The notes: a model not told the origin generated them from the letters alone. DNA of 64,000 bases from Prevotella lacticifex (GCF_019973375.1 NZ_BPTV01000001.1:2311104-2375103), one strand, 5' to 3'. Shown: positions 21,480 through 31,014, counted from the first letter of the stretch. Program-made: numbers and translations.

Positions 21480-22796
21480 ATGAAACATATCGCTGTATTC
21501 AGCAAAGGCCGCACTGCCGCCTGCCTTTTTGCCACTCTCCTCACACTCCTGTCATTGGCTTCATGCAAGGACAGCGAGGACACGCCCGTAACACCCGACA
21601 AGCCAACAGAGGAAACCGATACCGTAGACCAGAAGGTGATAGCCGAAACTCCCCACGTCGACATCGAGGGCGAAGGAGGCAAAGCCTACGTCTTTATAAA
21701 AGTCTATTCCACGCTCTACGGCTTACCACAAGGTTCAAAGCTGTCGGTCGACGCAGCGTGGGTGAAGGAGGAGAGCCATCAGATGAGGGGAGAGAGCCCG
21801 CAATTTGCTGATGCCAAAGGGTCAAGGGCCGTATACAGAGGCTATTACGACATGGTTTATGTTCTCGACGTCGACAAGAACGAAGGATTGGGTCGCGAGG
21901 CCACCATCACCTTTAACTATTATAAGGACGGTGGTCTGCACTTGGGCAAGCCCGTGAAGGTCACGCTGCACCAGTGGCCGCGCAACCTCAAATCATCCGA
22001 GACCATCAATGTCGGGCACCCCGGTCAGCTGCCTGTACTCATGGGCGGGAACGTGGCAGCGTGGTCAAACCTCACATCGCTGAAGCTCACGGGACAGCTC
22101 AACACGGCCGACATGCGCACACTGCGCCTCCTCCTCAAGCGCAGCGTAAGGTCGATGACCACCTACCGCGATGCCAATGGCGGCAAGGTGGAGATAAGTA
22201 CGGCCTCGACGATGAACCTGCGGCAGTTGGATATGGGCGACTGCGAATTAGTCGAGGATGGCGACACGGCCGTCGAAGAGTGCATTGAGGATGTCGACAG
22301 GAGCTACGTGCAGAGGCGGAACGTCTTGGGCGACCGCGCGTTCTTCGTGGCTGGTTGCAAGCTCGACAGCATCGTCCTGCCCAAGAGCCTCACCGAAATT
22401 GGCCACGATGCCTTCAGGATGTGCGGGAACCTGTCTTACATCGACATTCCAGCGACCGTGACAACCATCGGAAGCTATGCCTTCCAAAACTGCACGGGCA
22501 TGAAAGAAATACGCATTCCGGAAAATTCGGCTCTGAAAAGCCTTGGCGTTTATGCCCTCGCCACGGGCTCAGAACTCAACACCATCACCTTTCCTGCCTC
22601 ATTGGAGGTAGTCGAGAATAACGGCATACTTGGCAATGTGGCGGCAAGGAACATCCACATCAAATGGCCTATGCCGCCAGTTCTGTCGCGCTTCCGCATC
22701 TCCGACAAAATCACGCTGTGGGTACCCAAAGGTTCGGGCGATGCTTATAAGGCTGCTTTCGGATGGAACCACGCCAAGGAAATCAAGGAAGAATAA
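21480..22796 (+). CDS. BspA-like leucine-rich-repeat lipoprotein
   Basis: A 438-residue surface or periplasmic lipoprotein. The signal ends in the lipobox LASC (Cys29), followed by a Thr/Pro/Glu-rich linker (DTPVTPDKPTEETD). An N-terminal beta-rich domain (about 55-175) precedes a region with LRR_5 (BspA-type) repeats, clearest from about 285: LPKSLTEIGHDAFRMCGNLS, IDIPATVTTIGSYAFQNCTG and ITFPASLEVVENNG. The last turn, LWVPKGSGDAYKAAFGWNHA, is the usual BspA ending. Relatives bind host or matrix molecules; the target here is unknown. It is monocistronic, with its own promoter and a strong terminator. Confidence 0.85.
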   Translation: MKHIAVFSKGRTAACLFATLLTLLSLASCKDSEDTPVTPDKPTEETDTVDQKVIAETPHVDIEGEGGKAYVFIKVYSTLYGLPQGSKLSVDAAWVKEESHQMRGESPQFADAKGSRAVYRGYYDMVYVLDVDKNEGLGREATITFNYYKDGGLHLGKPVKVTLHQWPRNLKSSETINVGHPGQLPVLMGGNVAAWSNLTSLKLTGQLNTADMRTLRLLLKRSVRSMTTYRDANGGKVEISTASTMNLRQLDMGDCELVEDGDTAVEECIEDVDRSYVQRRNVLGDRAFFVAGCKLDSIVLPKSLTEIGHDAFRMCGNLSYIDIPATVTTIGSYAFQNCTGMKEIRIPENSALKSLGVYALATGSELNTITFPASLEVVENNGILGNVAARNIHIKWPMPPVLSRFRISDKITLWVPKGSGDAYKAAFGWNHAKEIKEE

Positions 22797-22912
22797 TGTC
22801 GACTACGGTTATGCTGCATTTCCTTCGGAATAAGTTCTGACATCGGCAAGCTCTATTTGAATTAGTCATCGAGTTTGATTATCAATCATTTACGGACATT
22901 TTTCATTCTGCC

Positions 22913-22949
22913 AAAGGGTGGTAAAGAGAAATTCTTTGCCACCCTTTTC
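22913..22949 (+). terminator. Terminator of the BspA-like lipoprotein gene
   Basis: AAAGGGTGGTAAAG (22913-22926) pairs with CTTTGCCACCCTTT (22934-22947), 13 of 14 canonical plus one G-T, with a 7-base loop and a short T-run. It is symmetric and could work in both directions. Confidence 0.75.
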
Positions 22950-23153
22950 CGTATTAGCAAAGAGGCACTGCCGAGACCGCAATGCCCTTTGGCTTACGTT
23001 GCTATGCCGTAAACGATGAGTAAAGCGGGCAACAAATAAGGGCATAAATCCGCTATCATAATGTAAAAGTATTTCAGCAATCACACAATTTGGACTCCCC
23101 TCTGCTACTATCTGATTATCAACGACTTACAAATCATGCCTTTTTGCGTTGCG

Positions 23154-23226
23154 AAACAGCCCGTTTCAGCTTGCAAAACGGACCGTTTTAGACGACGAAA
23201 TGGACCGTTTCGCAAGCCAAAACGGC
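23154..23226. repeat. 22-base-pitch palindrome array, locus A
   Basis: Units start at 23154 (AAACAGCCCGTTT), 23176 (AAACGGACCGTTT), 23198 (AAATGGACCGTTT) and a half unit at 23220 (AAACGGC). The spacing is exactly 22 bases throughout. Spacers include GCAAGCC and CAGCTTGC, as in the other loci. Sequence like that flanking locus E extends to about 23040 on the left. The orientation is opposite to loci B and C. It lies between the BspA-like gene and rsgA; nothing else was recognised in 22950-23635. Confidence 0.85.
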
Positions 23227-23635
23227 ATGTATTGAAATGGTGTAAAGATATTTCACATATTTGAGACTGTGGAGTGGATAATCGAGAATCGTCATTATCC
23301 AATGGCTGAAGTTACGAGATAGTGCAACCGTCGGACTGCGTAATACCATGGCTGTCACTACTCTCTTGGCAAGAAAAGTATCTTATGCAAACCATTGATA
23401 ATTAAACGCTTGCAGCATTCTACCGCCGTAGGTACGGGATTTATCCCCGTCCTGCCAGCAACTGACAAGTTTTTTAAAGAAATGACATGCTAATGCGAGG
23501 ACACGGATAGACCTCGTTCCTACGACAAATGCGCACAACACATTAGTTATCAAGGTGTTACGCGCACCTCTTTACAAGGTGTGACCATTGCCACTTGCCA
23601 TTTTGGTGCACACAGGATTAAGTAATCCACGGGGG

Positions 23636-24622
23636 TCAGAAGGCCTCGCGGTACTTGCTTTCGTCTTTGTCGTCGAGCATGGAGAGATAGGAGTTGTAGC
23701 GGCTCTCGGCAATGTAATGGTCGGCCACGGCTTTCTTTACGGCACAACCGGGCTCGTTGGTATGTGTGCAGTTGGAGAAACGGCAGTCGGCCGAGAACTT
23801 GAAAATCTCACGGAAGTAGCTCGTGAGCTCCGTCCTCTCAATGTCGAAGGTTCCGAAACCCTTTATTCCCGGTGTGTCGATGATATATCCCCCTGAAGGC
23901 AACTCGAGCATCTCGCTGAAGGTTGTCGTGTGCATTCCCGTGTCGTGGGCGTCGCTTATCTCGGCCGTCTTGCGCCCGGCACCGGGTATAAGGCGGTTGA
24001 TGAGTGTCGACTTCCCCACCCCGCTGTTGCCCGAGAGGAGCGTCACCTTGCCCTCAATGTCCTTGCTTATCGTAGCGATACCTGCTTCGAAGGCCCTGAG
24101 GCGGTCGTCATCGGCGATCGCCGACGGCCCTGCGGTGGTCGCGGGCGCAAGACTTGTCTCTATGCATTTATAGCCAATGGAGTCATAGAGGTTGATCATC
24201 ATCTTCTGATATCTCAGCTCGTCATCGTCGAGGAGGTCGGTCTTGTTGAACACCAGCGTCACCGGCACCCGGTAAGCCTCGGCTCCGGCAAGGAAGCGGT
24301 CGATGAATGTCGTGGAGGTTTCGGGATGGGCAACGGTGACGATGAGAAAGGCCTGGTCGATATTGGCAGCGAGGATGCTGCTCTGCTTCGACAGGTTCGG
24401 CGACTTTCTGATGATGTAGTTCTTCCTGTCGTCGATGTCGGTGATGAGCGCCGTACCCTCGTTGTTGCGCACAATGCTCACCTTGTCGCCGACGGCCACG
24501 GGGTTTGTGCTCCTGATGCCCTTGAGGCGGAAGTTGCCTTTAATCTTGCATTCCACCATCTCGCCGTCGTCGGTCTTGACGGTGTACCAGCTTCCGGTGT
24601 TCTTGATTACTAATCCGTGCAT
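23636..24622 (-). CDS. rsgA: Ribosome small subunit-dependent GTPase A
   Basis: A 328-residue GTPase with the circularly permuted motif order of RsgA: G4 NKTDLLDD precedes G1 [16 protein letters not shown] and G3 DTPGIKGFG. An N-terminal OB fold ([19 protein letters not shown]) and a C-terminal zinc site ([14 protein letters not shown]) complete the family pattern. It acts late in 30S subunit maturation, helping release assembly factors and check the decoding site. It follows frr in the same direction with an 89-base gap, and both serve ribosome biogenesis or recycling, so they may be co-transcribed. Confidence 0.95.
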   Translation of the reverse strand: MHGLVIKNTGSWYTVKTDDGEMVECKIKGNFRLKGIRSTNPVAVGDKVSIVRNNEGTALITDIDDRKNYIIRKSPNLSKQSSILAANIDQAFLIVTVAHPETSTTFIDRFLAGAEAYRVPVTLVFNKTDLLDDDELRYQKMMINLYDSIGYKCIETSLAPATTAGPSAIADDDRLRAFEAGIATISKDIEGKVTLLSGNSGVGKSTLINRLIPGAGRKTAEISDAHDTGMHTTTFSEMLELPSGGYIIDTPGIKGFGTFDIERTELTSYFREIFKFSADCRFSNCTHTNEPGCAVKKAVADHYIAESRYNSYLSMLDDKDESKYREAF

Positions 24623-24711
24623 AGATTATGGATACAAAAAAGTGAGGACAGACACCTCCGGCAGCCTTTGTGCTGACGGTACGGCGTCTTCCCCCACCCA
24701 TTATTGTTCGT

Positions 24712-25272
24712 TTAAACAGTCATAATCTCCTTCTGCTTGTCGGCTAAGAGGAGGTCGATTTTCTTTATTGTCTTGTCGTGAATCTTCTGGAGCTCTGCCT
24801 CAGCGTCCTTCTCGTTGTCCTCCGAGAGGCCGTCCTTGATGGCTTTCTTGAGTTTGTCCTTGGTCTCGGCACGGGCGTTGCGCACCTCCACCTTCACCTT
24901 CTCGCCAATCTTGTTACACTGCTTGACGAGTTCCTTACGGCGCTCCTGGGTAGGCTGAGGGATGGCCAGACGGACCACTTCGCCGTTGTTCTCAGGCGTG
25001 ATGCCCACATCGCTGTCCATGATACCCTTCTCGATGTCGCGAATTGCCTTCTTGTCCCAAGGGCGGATGGCAATGGTACGTGCATCGGGAGTGCTGATTG
25101 TTGCTACCTGGTTCAGTGGAACCATCTGTCCGTAGGAGTTGACGCGGACCTGGTCGAGGATAGCCACATTGGCCCTGCCGGCACGGATACGCGAGAGCTC
25201 AGTCTCAAGATAGTTTGCCGACTTGTCCATTCGTGTCTCAGCGTCTTTCAGTGTTGCTTTTACGTCTAACAT
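24712..25272 (-). CDS. frr: Ribosome recycling factor
   Basis: A 186-residue protein of the usual length (185). Motifs ELSRIRAGRANVAILD, VNSYGQMVPLNQVATIS, PDARTIAIRPWDK and LPQPTQERRKEL-like IPQPTQERRKEL are diagnostic. With EF-G it splits post-termination ribosomes into subunits. The coiled three-helix body and small beta domain are both complete. The promoter is at 25341-25371 and the divergent gene is the large outer-membrane protein. Confidence 0.97.
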   Translation of the reverse strand: MLDVKATLKDAETRMDKSANYLETELSRIRAGRANVAILDQVRVNSYGQMVPLNQVATISTPDARTIAIRPWDKKAIRDIEKGIMDSDVGITPENNGEVVRLAIPQPTQERRKELVKQCNKIGEKVKVEVRNARAETKDKLKKAIKDGLSEDNEKDAEAELQKIHDKTIKKIDLLLADKQKEIMTV

Positions 25273-25340
25273 AGTCTGTGTTTTTATTGTTTATGTTCTA
25301 TTGTTTATAGTCTTTTTCCACTATTCAGCGTTGCGATAGG

Positions 25341-25371
25341 CAAATTTAGGCATTTATTTCCTAACTTACAA
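25341..25371 (-). promoter_or_regulatory. Promoter of frr
   Basis: On the minus strand, TTG (25371-25369), a 20-base spacer and TAAATTTG (25348-25341) fit the Bacteroidetes consensus; the ATG follows about 70 bases downstream. Confidence 0.55.
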
Positions 25372-25485
25372 CAAATCCACACTTTTTATGATAAATTAAT
25401 TTACCCGACAGCCCCCCGAATGGTATATTTATTGAAAAATAATGAGTGTTCGCTGAAAAAAATAGGCCACGCCACGAAAAACCAG

Positions 25486-25493
25486 TACCTTTG
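25486..25493 (+). promoter_or_regulatory. -7 element of the outer-membrane protein gene
   Basis: TACCTTTG at 25486-25493, 19 bases before the ATG at 25513. This also supports the choice of 25513 over an earlier in-frame ATG at 25420, which lies upstream of the promoter. Confidence 0.6.
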
Positions 25494-25512
25494 CAACAAA
25501 ATCAATAAACGA

Positions 25513-28500
25513 ATGAGAAAATATCTACTTTTATTCTTCCTGCTGTCTGTGATGATTGGTGCGGAAGCCCAGACGCGCACCATCAGCGGAAGTCTTTACG
25601 ACGGTGAGTTGAAGGAGGCCGTACCTTATGCTGCGGTACAGCTCCTGAAGGACAACGCCGACTCGACTTATGTCACGGGAGTGACGACCGACGAGAAGGG
25701 TCAGTTTGCACTCGTAGCACCGGCCAACGGACGTTATCTCGTCCGCGCGAGCTATGTGGGCTACAAGACGATAGTGCAGAACGTCACCGTTTCGAACAAT
25801 CAGAATGTGAAAATCGGAACGTTGGAGTTCGTCAGCGACAGCCACACACTGAAGGAGGTGACCGTTACGGCCACTCCCCCGAAGGTTGTCGTGAAGAACG
25901 ACACCTTCCAGTACAATGCCGCGGCTTACCGGGTGCCGGAGGGCTCCACCTTAGAGGCTCTCGTGAAGAAGCTCCCCGGTGCTGAGGTCAGCGACGACGG
26001 AACAATAAAAATCAATGGAAAACAAGTAAAGAAGATACTCATCGACGGTAAGGAATTCATGACCGGCGACACGAAAACGGCCATGAAGAACCTGCCGACA
26101 TCCATCGTCAACACCGTCAAGGCCTACGACCAGCAGAGCGATCTCAGCCGCGTCACGGGCATCGACGACGGTGAGGAGCAGACGGTTCTCGATTTCGGAG
26201 TGAAGAAAGGCATGAACAAGGGACTCTTCTCGAACATCGACCTCGGCATCGGCACCCACGGAAGGTATGCCGAGAGGGGTATGGCTGCCTACTTCAACGA
26301 CAAGTTCAGGATGATGATGTTCGGCAATGCCAACAATGTCAACGACATGGGATTCGGAGGCGGACCGCGGGGAGGCTTCGGGGCTATGCGCCAGGGCCTC
26401 AACGCCACAAAGATGCTCGGTCTGAACCTCAACTACAATAACGGCAAGACGCTGCAGTGGGATGGCTCCATACGCTGGAACCACTCCGACGGCGACCAGC
26501 GCACAAAGGTGTCGACGGAGAATTTCGTCGCCACACAGGGCTCCTACGGTGCCAGTCTGTCGCAGACCTACACACGGTCGAACTCCTGGGACGGACGGTT
26601 CAGGCTGGAATGGACTCCCGACAGCAACTGGGATGTGATGTTCCGACCGAACATCACGCTCACCAAAAGCGACGGAAACACGGTCAGCACGTCGGCATCG
26701 TACAATGAGGATCCGTACGATTACACCTCATCACCGCTCGACGAGGAGGAGATTGCAAAGCTCGACGAGAAGGGACTGATGGTCAACACGCAGCGCACAA
26801 CGAATATCACATACGGCGATGCGACCAAACTCAATGGTATGTTGCAGATAAACCGTAAGCTCGGACATGGCGGACGGAATATCACGGCACGCGTCGACGC
26901 AGGTTATGACGACGAGGATTCAAAGACATTCTCTACCCAGGACCTGCAGTTCTTCCAGCTCGCCAACGCCCTCGGCGACGACTCGACATACCGGGCCTAC
27001 CGCTTCAACACCATGCCTACGAAGTCGTGGAACTACGCTTTGCAGGCTACCTACAGCGAGCCTATAGCCTTCAGGACGTATCTTCAGTTCTCCTATCAGT
27101 GGAAATATGCCTTCACGAAGAGCGACAGGGCCACATACGACTTCTCGGAACTGCCCGCGGGAACATTCGCCGGAATCACACCGGCCTACCGTTCGTGGAA
27201 CAATTATCTGTCGTTGCTCCCTAATCAGATTGACAACTATTTCGACCAGGACCTCAGCAGATACTCCGAGTACAAGAATTACACGCAGAACATCCAGCTC
27301 ATGCTGCGCATGAACCGCACGAAATGGCGCCTCAACGTAGGAGCGATGCTACAGCCCCAGCACTCAAGCTATATGCAGGACTACCTCGGAATACACGTCG
27401 ACACAACACGCAACGTGGTGAACTGGAGTCCGACTTTCGACTTCCGGTATAAGTTCAACAACAGAAGCAACCTCCGCATCAATTACCGTGGAACGGCCTC
27501 ACAGCCCTCAATGAGCCAGCTGCTCGATATCACCGATAACACCGATCCGCAGAATGTGTCGGTCGGTAACCCGGGTTTGAAACCGTCGTTCACCAATAAC
27601 TTCAGGTTCTTCTACAACACTTTCAGGCAGAAATACTACCAGAGTCTCATGACGTTCGTCAACTTTTCGACCACGCGCAATGGCATAGGCAACAGTGTCT
27701 ATTACAATTCGGTGACCGGAGCGCGTACCGTCAAACCCGTCAATGTCAACGGAAACTGGAATGCCAACGCCGCCCTGATGTTCAATACAAGTCTCGACTC
27801 AGCCGGGGTATGGAATATCAACACCTTCACTACCGGCAGCTACAACCGCTATGCCAGCTACCTACAGCTAAAGAATATGGAAGCTATGGAGAAGAATATC
27901 ACCAACAGCTCGACCATCGGAGAGCGGCTCTCGGCAAGCTACCGCAACAACTGGCTTGAGGTGGAGCTCGACGGATCGGCCAACTACACCCATACGAAGA
28001 ACAACCTCCAGGCTGCCAACAACCTCAATACGTGGCAGTTTGCTTACGGTGCGAACGTAAATGTGACGCTGCCGTGGAACATGAGCATCTCAACCGACCT
28101 CCACGAGCAGAGCCGCCGTGGCTACAGCGATGCCTCGCTCAACACCAACGAGCTGCTGTGGAATGCCCAGATATCGCAGTCGATGCTCCGCGGTAATGCG
28201 CTGACACTCAGCGTTCAGTTCTACGATATCCTCCACCAGCAGAGCAACCTGACACGGTCCATAAGTGCCATGAGCCGCACTGATACAGAGTATAACTCCA
28301 TCAACAGCTACATTATGTTCCATGCCAGCTACCGGCTGAACCTCTTCGGCGGCAAGCAAGCACGCGACAAAATGCGCCAGGAGCGCGACCGGAGATTCGG
28401 AACTATGGGACCACCACCGGGAGGACGTGGCGACAGACCGATGGGACCGCCACCAGGAGGAGGCCACGGAGGGCCGATGGGAGGATTCGGAGGATTCTAA
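25513..28500 (+). CDS. Large outer-membrane beta-barrel protein with carboxypeptidase-regulatory-like domain
   Basis: About 995 residues with a cleavable signal (LLFFLLSVMIGAEAQ). Domain order: a CarboxypepD_reg-like beta-sandwich (about 20-105, ISGSLYDGELKEAVPYAAV), a plug-like region (about 110-240, LVKKLPGAEVSDDGTIKING), and a long barrel of the outer-membrane protein family 3 type ending near LNLFGGKQARDK. The tail is rich in Gly, Pro and Met (MGPPPGG repeats). Such proteins resemble TonB-dependent receptors without a clear TonB box, and their substrates are generally unknown. No SusD partner is next to it, so a SusCD role is unlikely. It is monocistronic. Confidence 0.85.
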   Translation: MRKYLLLFFLLSVMIGAEAQTRTISGSLYDGELKEAVPYAAVQLLKDNADSTYVTGVTTDEKGQFALVAPANGRYLVRASYVGYKTIVQNVTVSNNQNVKIGTLEFVSDSHTLKEVTVTATPPKVVVKNDTFQYNAAAYRVPEGSTLEALVKKLPGAEVSDDGTIKINGKQVKKILIDGKEFMTGDTKTAMKNLPTSIVNTVKAYDQQSDLSRVTGIDDGEEQTVLDFGVKKGMNKGLFSNIDLGIGTHGRYAERGMAAYFNDKFRMMMFGNANNVNDMGFGGGPRGGFGAMRQGLNATKMLGLNLNYNNGKTLQWDGSIRWNHSDGDQRTKVSTENFVATQGSYGASLSQTYTRSNSWDGRFRLEWTPDSNWDVMFRPNITLTKSDGNTVSTSASYNEDPYDYTSSPLDEEEIAKLDEKGLMVNTQRTTNITYGDATKLNGMLQINRKLGHGGRNITARVDAGYDDEDSKTFSTQDLQFFQLANALGDDSTYRAYRFNTMPTKSWNYALQATYSEPIAFRTYLQFSYQWKYAFTKSDRATYDFSELPAGTFAGITPAYRSWNNYLSLLPNQIDNYFDQDLSRYSEYKNYTQNIQLMLRMNRTKWRLNVGAMLQPQHSSYMQDYLGIHVDTTRNVVNWSPTFDFRYKFNNRSNLRINYRGTASQPSMSQLLDITDNTDPQNVSVGNPGLKPSFTNNFRFFYNTFRQKYYQSLMTFVNFSTTRNGIGNSVYYNSVTGARTVKPVNVNGNWNANAALMFNTSLDSAGVWNINTFTTGSYNRYASYLQLKNMEAMEKNITNSSTIGERLSASYRNNWLEVELDGSANYTHTKNNLQAANNLNTWQFAYGANVNVTLPWNMSISTDLHEQSRRGYSDASLNTNELLWNAQISQSMLRGNALTLSVQFYDILHQQSNLTRSISAMSRTDTEYNSINSYIMFHASYRLNLFGGKQARDKMRQERDRRFGTMGPPPGGRGDRPMGPPPGGGHGGPMGGFGGF

Positions 28501-28530
28501 TCCACCATCATCCCGACCACGCCAAATCAT

Positions 28531-28553
28531 GCAAGCCCTCAGCCAGGGCTTGC
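28531..28553. terminator. Perfect hairpin after the outer-membrane protein gene
   Basis: GCAAGCCCT (28531-28539) and AGGGCTTGC (28545-28553) form a 9-bp stem with a 5-base loop. The T-tract is lacking, so termination may be partial. It lies just outside the mobile element. Confidence 0.5.
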
Positions 28554-28585
28554 AAAATGGCCAAACAAAAATAACGTGAAGAAAG

Positions 28586-28786
28586 GGCTCTTTCATTTAA
28601 GCCGACATAGAAGACAATATGTCACAATGTAATCCGTTTAAATGAATGTGACGATAGGCACAAACGCCCGAAGGCGGTTTCTCAACCGCCAGGCTCTTAA
28701 TACCTTTTGTCATATATTTTTATTTTTGAAGAGGGGGTTTATGGTATTTGTGCGATTAGTGCACTTTGTGCCCCCTCTTCTTTTTA
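28586..28786 (-). ncRNA. Candidate leftward transcript inside the ISAs1-type element
   Basis: A promoter directs transcription leftward from about 28786. The predicted RNA begins with a long hairpin (GAAGAGGGGG/CCCCCTCTTC, 28728-28780) and then a second hairpin GGCGGTT/AACCGCC (28673-28690). It can also encode a 38-residue peptide starting MTKGIKSLAVEKPP. The stretch at 28673-28704 is an inverted copy (27 of 32 bases) of the transposase start region at 28872-28903. Expression and function are inference. Confidence 0.35.
28728..28785 (+). terminator. GAAGAGGGGG hairpin with T-run
   Basis: A 10-bp stem GAAGAGGGGG (28728-28737) / CCCCCTCTTC (28771-28780) with a 33-base loop, then TTTTT. On the plus strand it can stop read-through into the transposase; on the minus strand it forms the 5' end of the candidate RNA. 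Confidence 0.5.
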
Positions 28787-28791
28787 CACTG

Positions 28792-28823
28792 CAAAGATAC
28801 AAAATAATTAGCTAATAACCAAA
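28792..28823 (-). promoter_or_regulatory. Consensus promoter facing out of the ISAs1-type element
   Basis: On the minus strand, TTTG (28823-28820), a 20-base spacer and TATCTTTG (28799-28792) match the Bacteroidetes consensus exactly. No equally good promoter is seen for the transposase on the plus strand. Confidence 0.6.
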
Positions 28824-28883
28824 CAATTACGCACTTTTATCATCTCGGATGCAACTTTTTCTTCCCTATAAGGGATTAAGAGT

Positions 28884-30065
28884 TTGGCGGTTGAAAAACC
28901 GCATTTGCTGAGCCGAGATTTGTTAAATTTTATCCACTCAGTACCAGATTATCGTAGGATGAACAAAGGCAACTGTAAACACAAGTTGTCCGACATGCTT
29001 CTGCTGGTTATTTTGGCCAGGGCATGCGGCTGCGAGACTCGCAAGGACATTGTGGCCTTTGGAACGATCCATTTGAGCTACTTGCAAGACCACCTCGGCA
29101 TTCTTGCTAAGGGATGTCCGTCCGAGCCCACACTTTGCAGGATGGAAGGTGGAATCGACGACATTACTTTGGCCTCTTTGGTTTCGACATTATCACGAAA
29201 ATACGTGTCGGAGCATGATGGAGCAAACAGACGGCACATTGCAATTGACGGCAAGTTCATGCTGGGTACGAAAATTGGCGACGGACGCTCTCCTGATGTT
29301 GTGACTGCTTTCAGCGTGACCGACCGGTTGCCGCTTGACACTGAAATGTGTGAGGTGAAAAGCAATGAGATAAAGGCTGTGCCCAAAATCATAGAGCGGG
29401 CTGACTACATGAATGGATGCGTTATAACTGCGGATGCCATGTCGTGCCAAAGTTCTATCATCAAAGGCATCGTCGGGAAGGGAGCTGACTATCTTATTGC
29501 GCTGAAAGCCAACCAGAAAGCAGCAAGATGGTCGGTAGAGGACGCTGTGCCTACGCTGCATCCTAACGACGAATGGAAGACGGAGTGGGAACTTGCCCAC
29601 GGGAGGCTGTACCAACGCCGATGCCGTGTATATTCAGACATATCCGGTATCAAGGCGCTTGAAAAATTCCTCAATGTCAAGGCTGTGATTGCCATAGACA
29701 CGCATACGATTGAAAAGAAAAGCGGAACGGAACAAAAACAGACGAGGTACTATATAACCAGTTTGGAAGAAAGGGCACAGACTTTGGATCGAATCAGCCG
29801 CATGCACTGGGGAATCGAGAACAATCTCCATTGGACGCTGGATGCAAGAATGCGCCAGGACCGCACAAAGAGAAAAGAAACAAAGTCGGCCAGAAACTTG
29901 GACTCGATCCAGAAGCTTGTTTATATCATCTACACCATAGCCTCCAAAAAGCACCTGCCAGAGACCATCAGAAAGAGGAAAGAACTCTTTAAAGTCAAGT
30001 TCTCAGCCATTGCATCTTACGCCAAGAACAGCTTGGCCTATGCTATTTCTCTTCTCAGTCTGTAG
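28884..30065 (+). CDS. ISAs1-family transposase
   Basis: About 393 residues if the TTG at 28884 is the start; no ATG fits before residue 26 (28959). The N-terminus (LNFIHSVPDYRRMNKGNCKHKLSDMLLLVILA) is the DDE_Tnp_1-associated domain of ISAs1 transposases. Catalytic residues visible are Asp122 (IAIDGKFM), Asp184 (ITADAMSCQ) and a Glu in HWGIENNLHWTLD. The frame is complete. The start codon is inside a small hairpin GCGGTT-GAAA-AACCGC (28887-28902), which would limit translation. It is the likely enzyme for the related MITE-like elements in this window. Confidence 0.88.
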   Translation: MAVEKPHLLSRDLLNFIHSVPDYRRMNKGNCKHKLSDMLLLVILARACGCETRKDIVAFGTIHLSYLQDHLGILAKGCPSEPTLCRMEGGIDDITLASLVSTLSRKYVSEHDGANRRHIAIDGKFMLGTKIGDGRSPDVVTAFSVTDRLPLDTEMCEVKSNEIKAVPKIIERADYMNGCVITADAMSCQSSIIKGIVGKGADYLIALKANQKAARWSVEDAVPTLHPNDEWKTEWELAHGRLYQRRCRVYSDISGIKALEKFLNVKAVIAIDTHTIEKKSGTEQKQTRYYITSLEERAQTLDRISRMHWGIENNLHWTLDARMRQDRTKRKETKSARNLDSIQKLVYIIYTIASKKHLPETIRKRKELFKVKFSAIASYAKNSLAYAISLLSL

Positions 30066-30251
30066 AGGTCGTTAATTTTGAGGGATATATAATAAGCCCT
30101 AAGCTACATCCAGCTTGGGTAGGGGATACTTTATCCATTGGTCATCAGACCTTTACTACAAATAGCATTTCTGCGGTAAAGCGGAGACTGAGCAACAATC
30201 ATGCCATGTCAGTCTAAATTTAAATGAAAGAACCGTAACGTGAAGATGAGA

Positions 30252-30830
30252 TTATAGACCCGAAATGATACGGTCGATAACCTCAGGGAAATATTTCATC
30301 TCGAGATCATGCTCCTTAGCGGCAATATCGTCAACGGTATCAGTGGGCGATATTGCCGTTTTATATTGCGCAATAATCGCCCCGGAGTCATACTCGCGGG
30401 TGACCCAGTGGACGGTCATTCCCGTCTCGCTCTCTCCTGCGGCCTTCACAGCCTCATGGACGTGGCGCCCGTACATTCCCTTTCCACCGTATTTGGGCAG
30501 GAGAGCAGGATGGATGTTCACCATGCGGTGGTCGAAGGCATCGATGAGAAACGGCGGAACGAGCAACAGGAATCCTGCAAGGACGATGAAGCCGACATGC
30601 TCGCGCCTCATCAGCTCCATCACCGCCAACTCGTCATTGAATACGTTTCGCGCCATGACAACGGTCTTGACGCCCAGCCGACGGGCCCTCACAAGTGCAT
30701 AAGCATCAGCCTTGTTACTGAGCACAAAGGCTATTTCGGCATCGCCCTTTGCCTGGAAATACCGTATAATATTCTCACAGTTCGTTCCGTTTCCGCTGGC
30801 AAATATTGCTATTCTTTTCCTTTCTTCCAT
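30252..30830 (-). CDS. purN: Phosphoribosylglycinamide formyltransferase (10-formyl-THF dependent)
   Basis: A 192-residue cytoplasmic enzyme of purine synthesis, transferring a formyl group to glycinamide ribonucleotide. Motifs: IAIFASGNGTNCENI (phosphate loop), FIVLAGFLLLVP, the catalytic NIHPALLPKYGG (Asn-Ile-His) and HWVTREYDSGAII with the catalytic Asp. The length fits bacterial PurN (190-215). The promoter is TATCTTTG on the minus strand (30839-30846), only about 8 bases before the ATG, so the mRNA leader is very short. Its 3' end lies 16 bases from the ISAs1-type element. Confidence 0.95.
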   Translation of the reverse strand: MEERKRIAIFASGNGTNCENIIRYFQAKGDAEIAFVLSNKADAYALVRARRLGVKTVVMARNVFNDELAVMELMRREHVGFIVLAGFLLLVPPFLIDAFDHRMVNIHPALLPKYGGKGMYGRHVHEAVKAAGESETGMTVHWVTREYDSGAIIAQYKTAISPTDTVDDIAAKEHDLEMKYFPEVIDRIISGL

Positions 30831-30838
30831 ATCGAATG

Positions 30839-30846
30839 CAAAGATA
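30839..30846 (-). promoter_or_regulatory. -7 element of purN
   Basis: TATCTTTG on the minus strand, nine bases before the ATG at 30830. The predicted leader is almost absent. No -33 TTTG was found. Confidence 0.5.
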
Positions 30847-31014
30847 ACAAATTTAATTCTCTTTATCCACGAAAAGCGGAAGAATCTTAAAGATTGAAAA
30901 CAAATGGCTTATCATACGTTTATAGAGGCCATAATATAATGATACTCCATCCATATAATATATTTACCGGGTCTATAATTACGGCTCTTTCATTAAAGCT
31001 GTGAATTCTATGGG

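Larger units (their letters stand above)
28583..30235 (+). mobile_element. ISAs1-type element with inverted ends and 11-bp flanking repeat
   Basis: The ends are GGCTCTTTCATTTAA (28586-28600) and, reversed, GGTTCTTTCATTTAA (30234-30220), followed inward on the right by ACTGACATGGCAT. The direct repeat TAACGTGAAGA flanks it at 28572-28582 and 30236-30246. ISAs1-family elements are known to make short target duplications of about this size. The element is about 1,653 bp, holds one transposase, and has an unusual 300-base left region with its own outward promoter. It sits between the outer-membrane protein gene and purN. The exact outer bases are uncertain by about two. Confidence 0.7.

Noticed and set aside
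23154..23226. Regularly spaced repeats read as a CRISPR array
   Set aside because: Repeats are 13-bp palindromes with 9-base spacers that are themselves conserved between loci, and no cas gene is nearby. CRISPR repeats are longer and spacers are unique.
25420..25512. Upstream ATG of the outer-membrane protein gene
   Set aside because: It lies before the -7 element and would place 31 extra residues in front of a good signal peptide.
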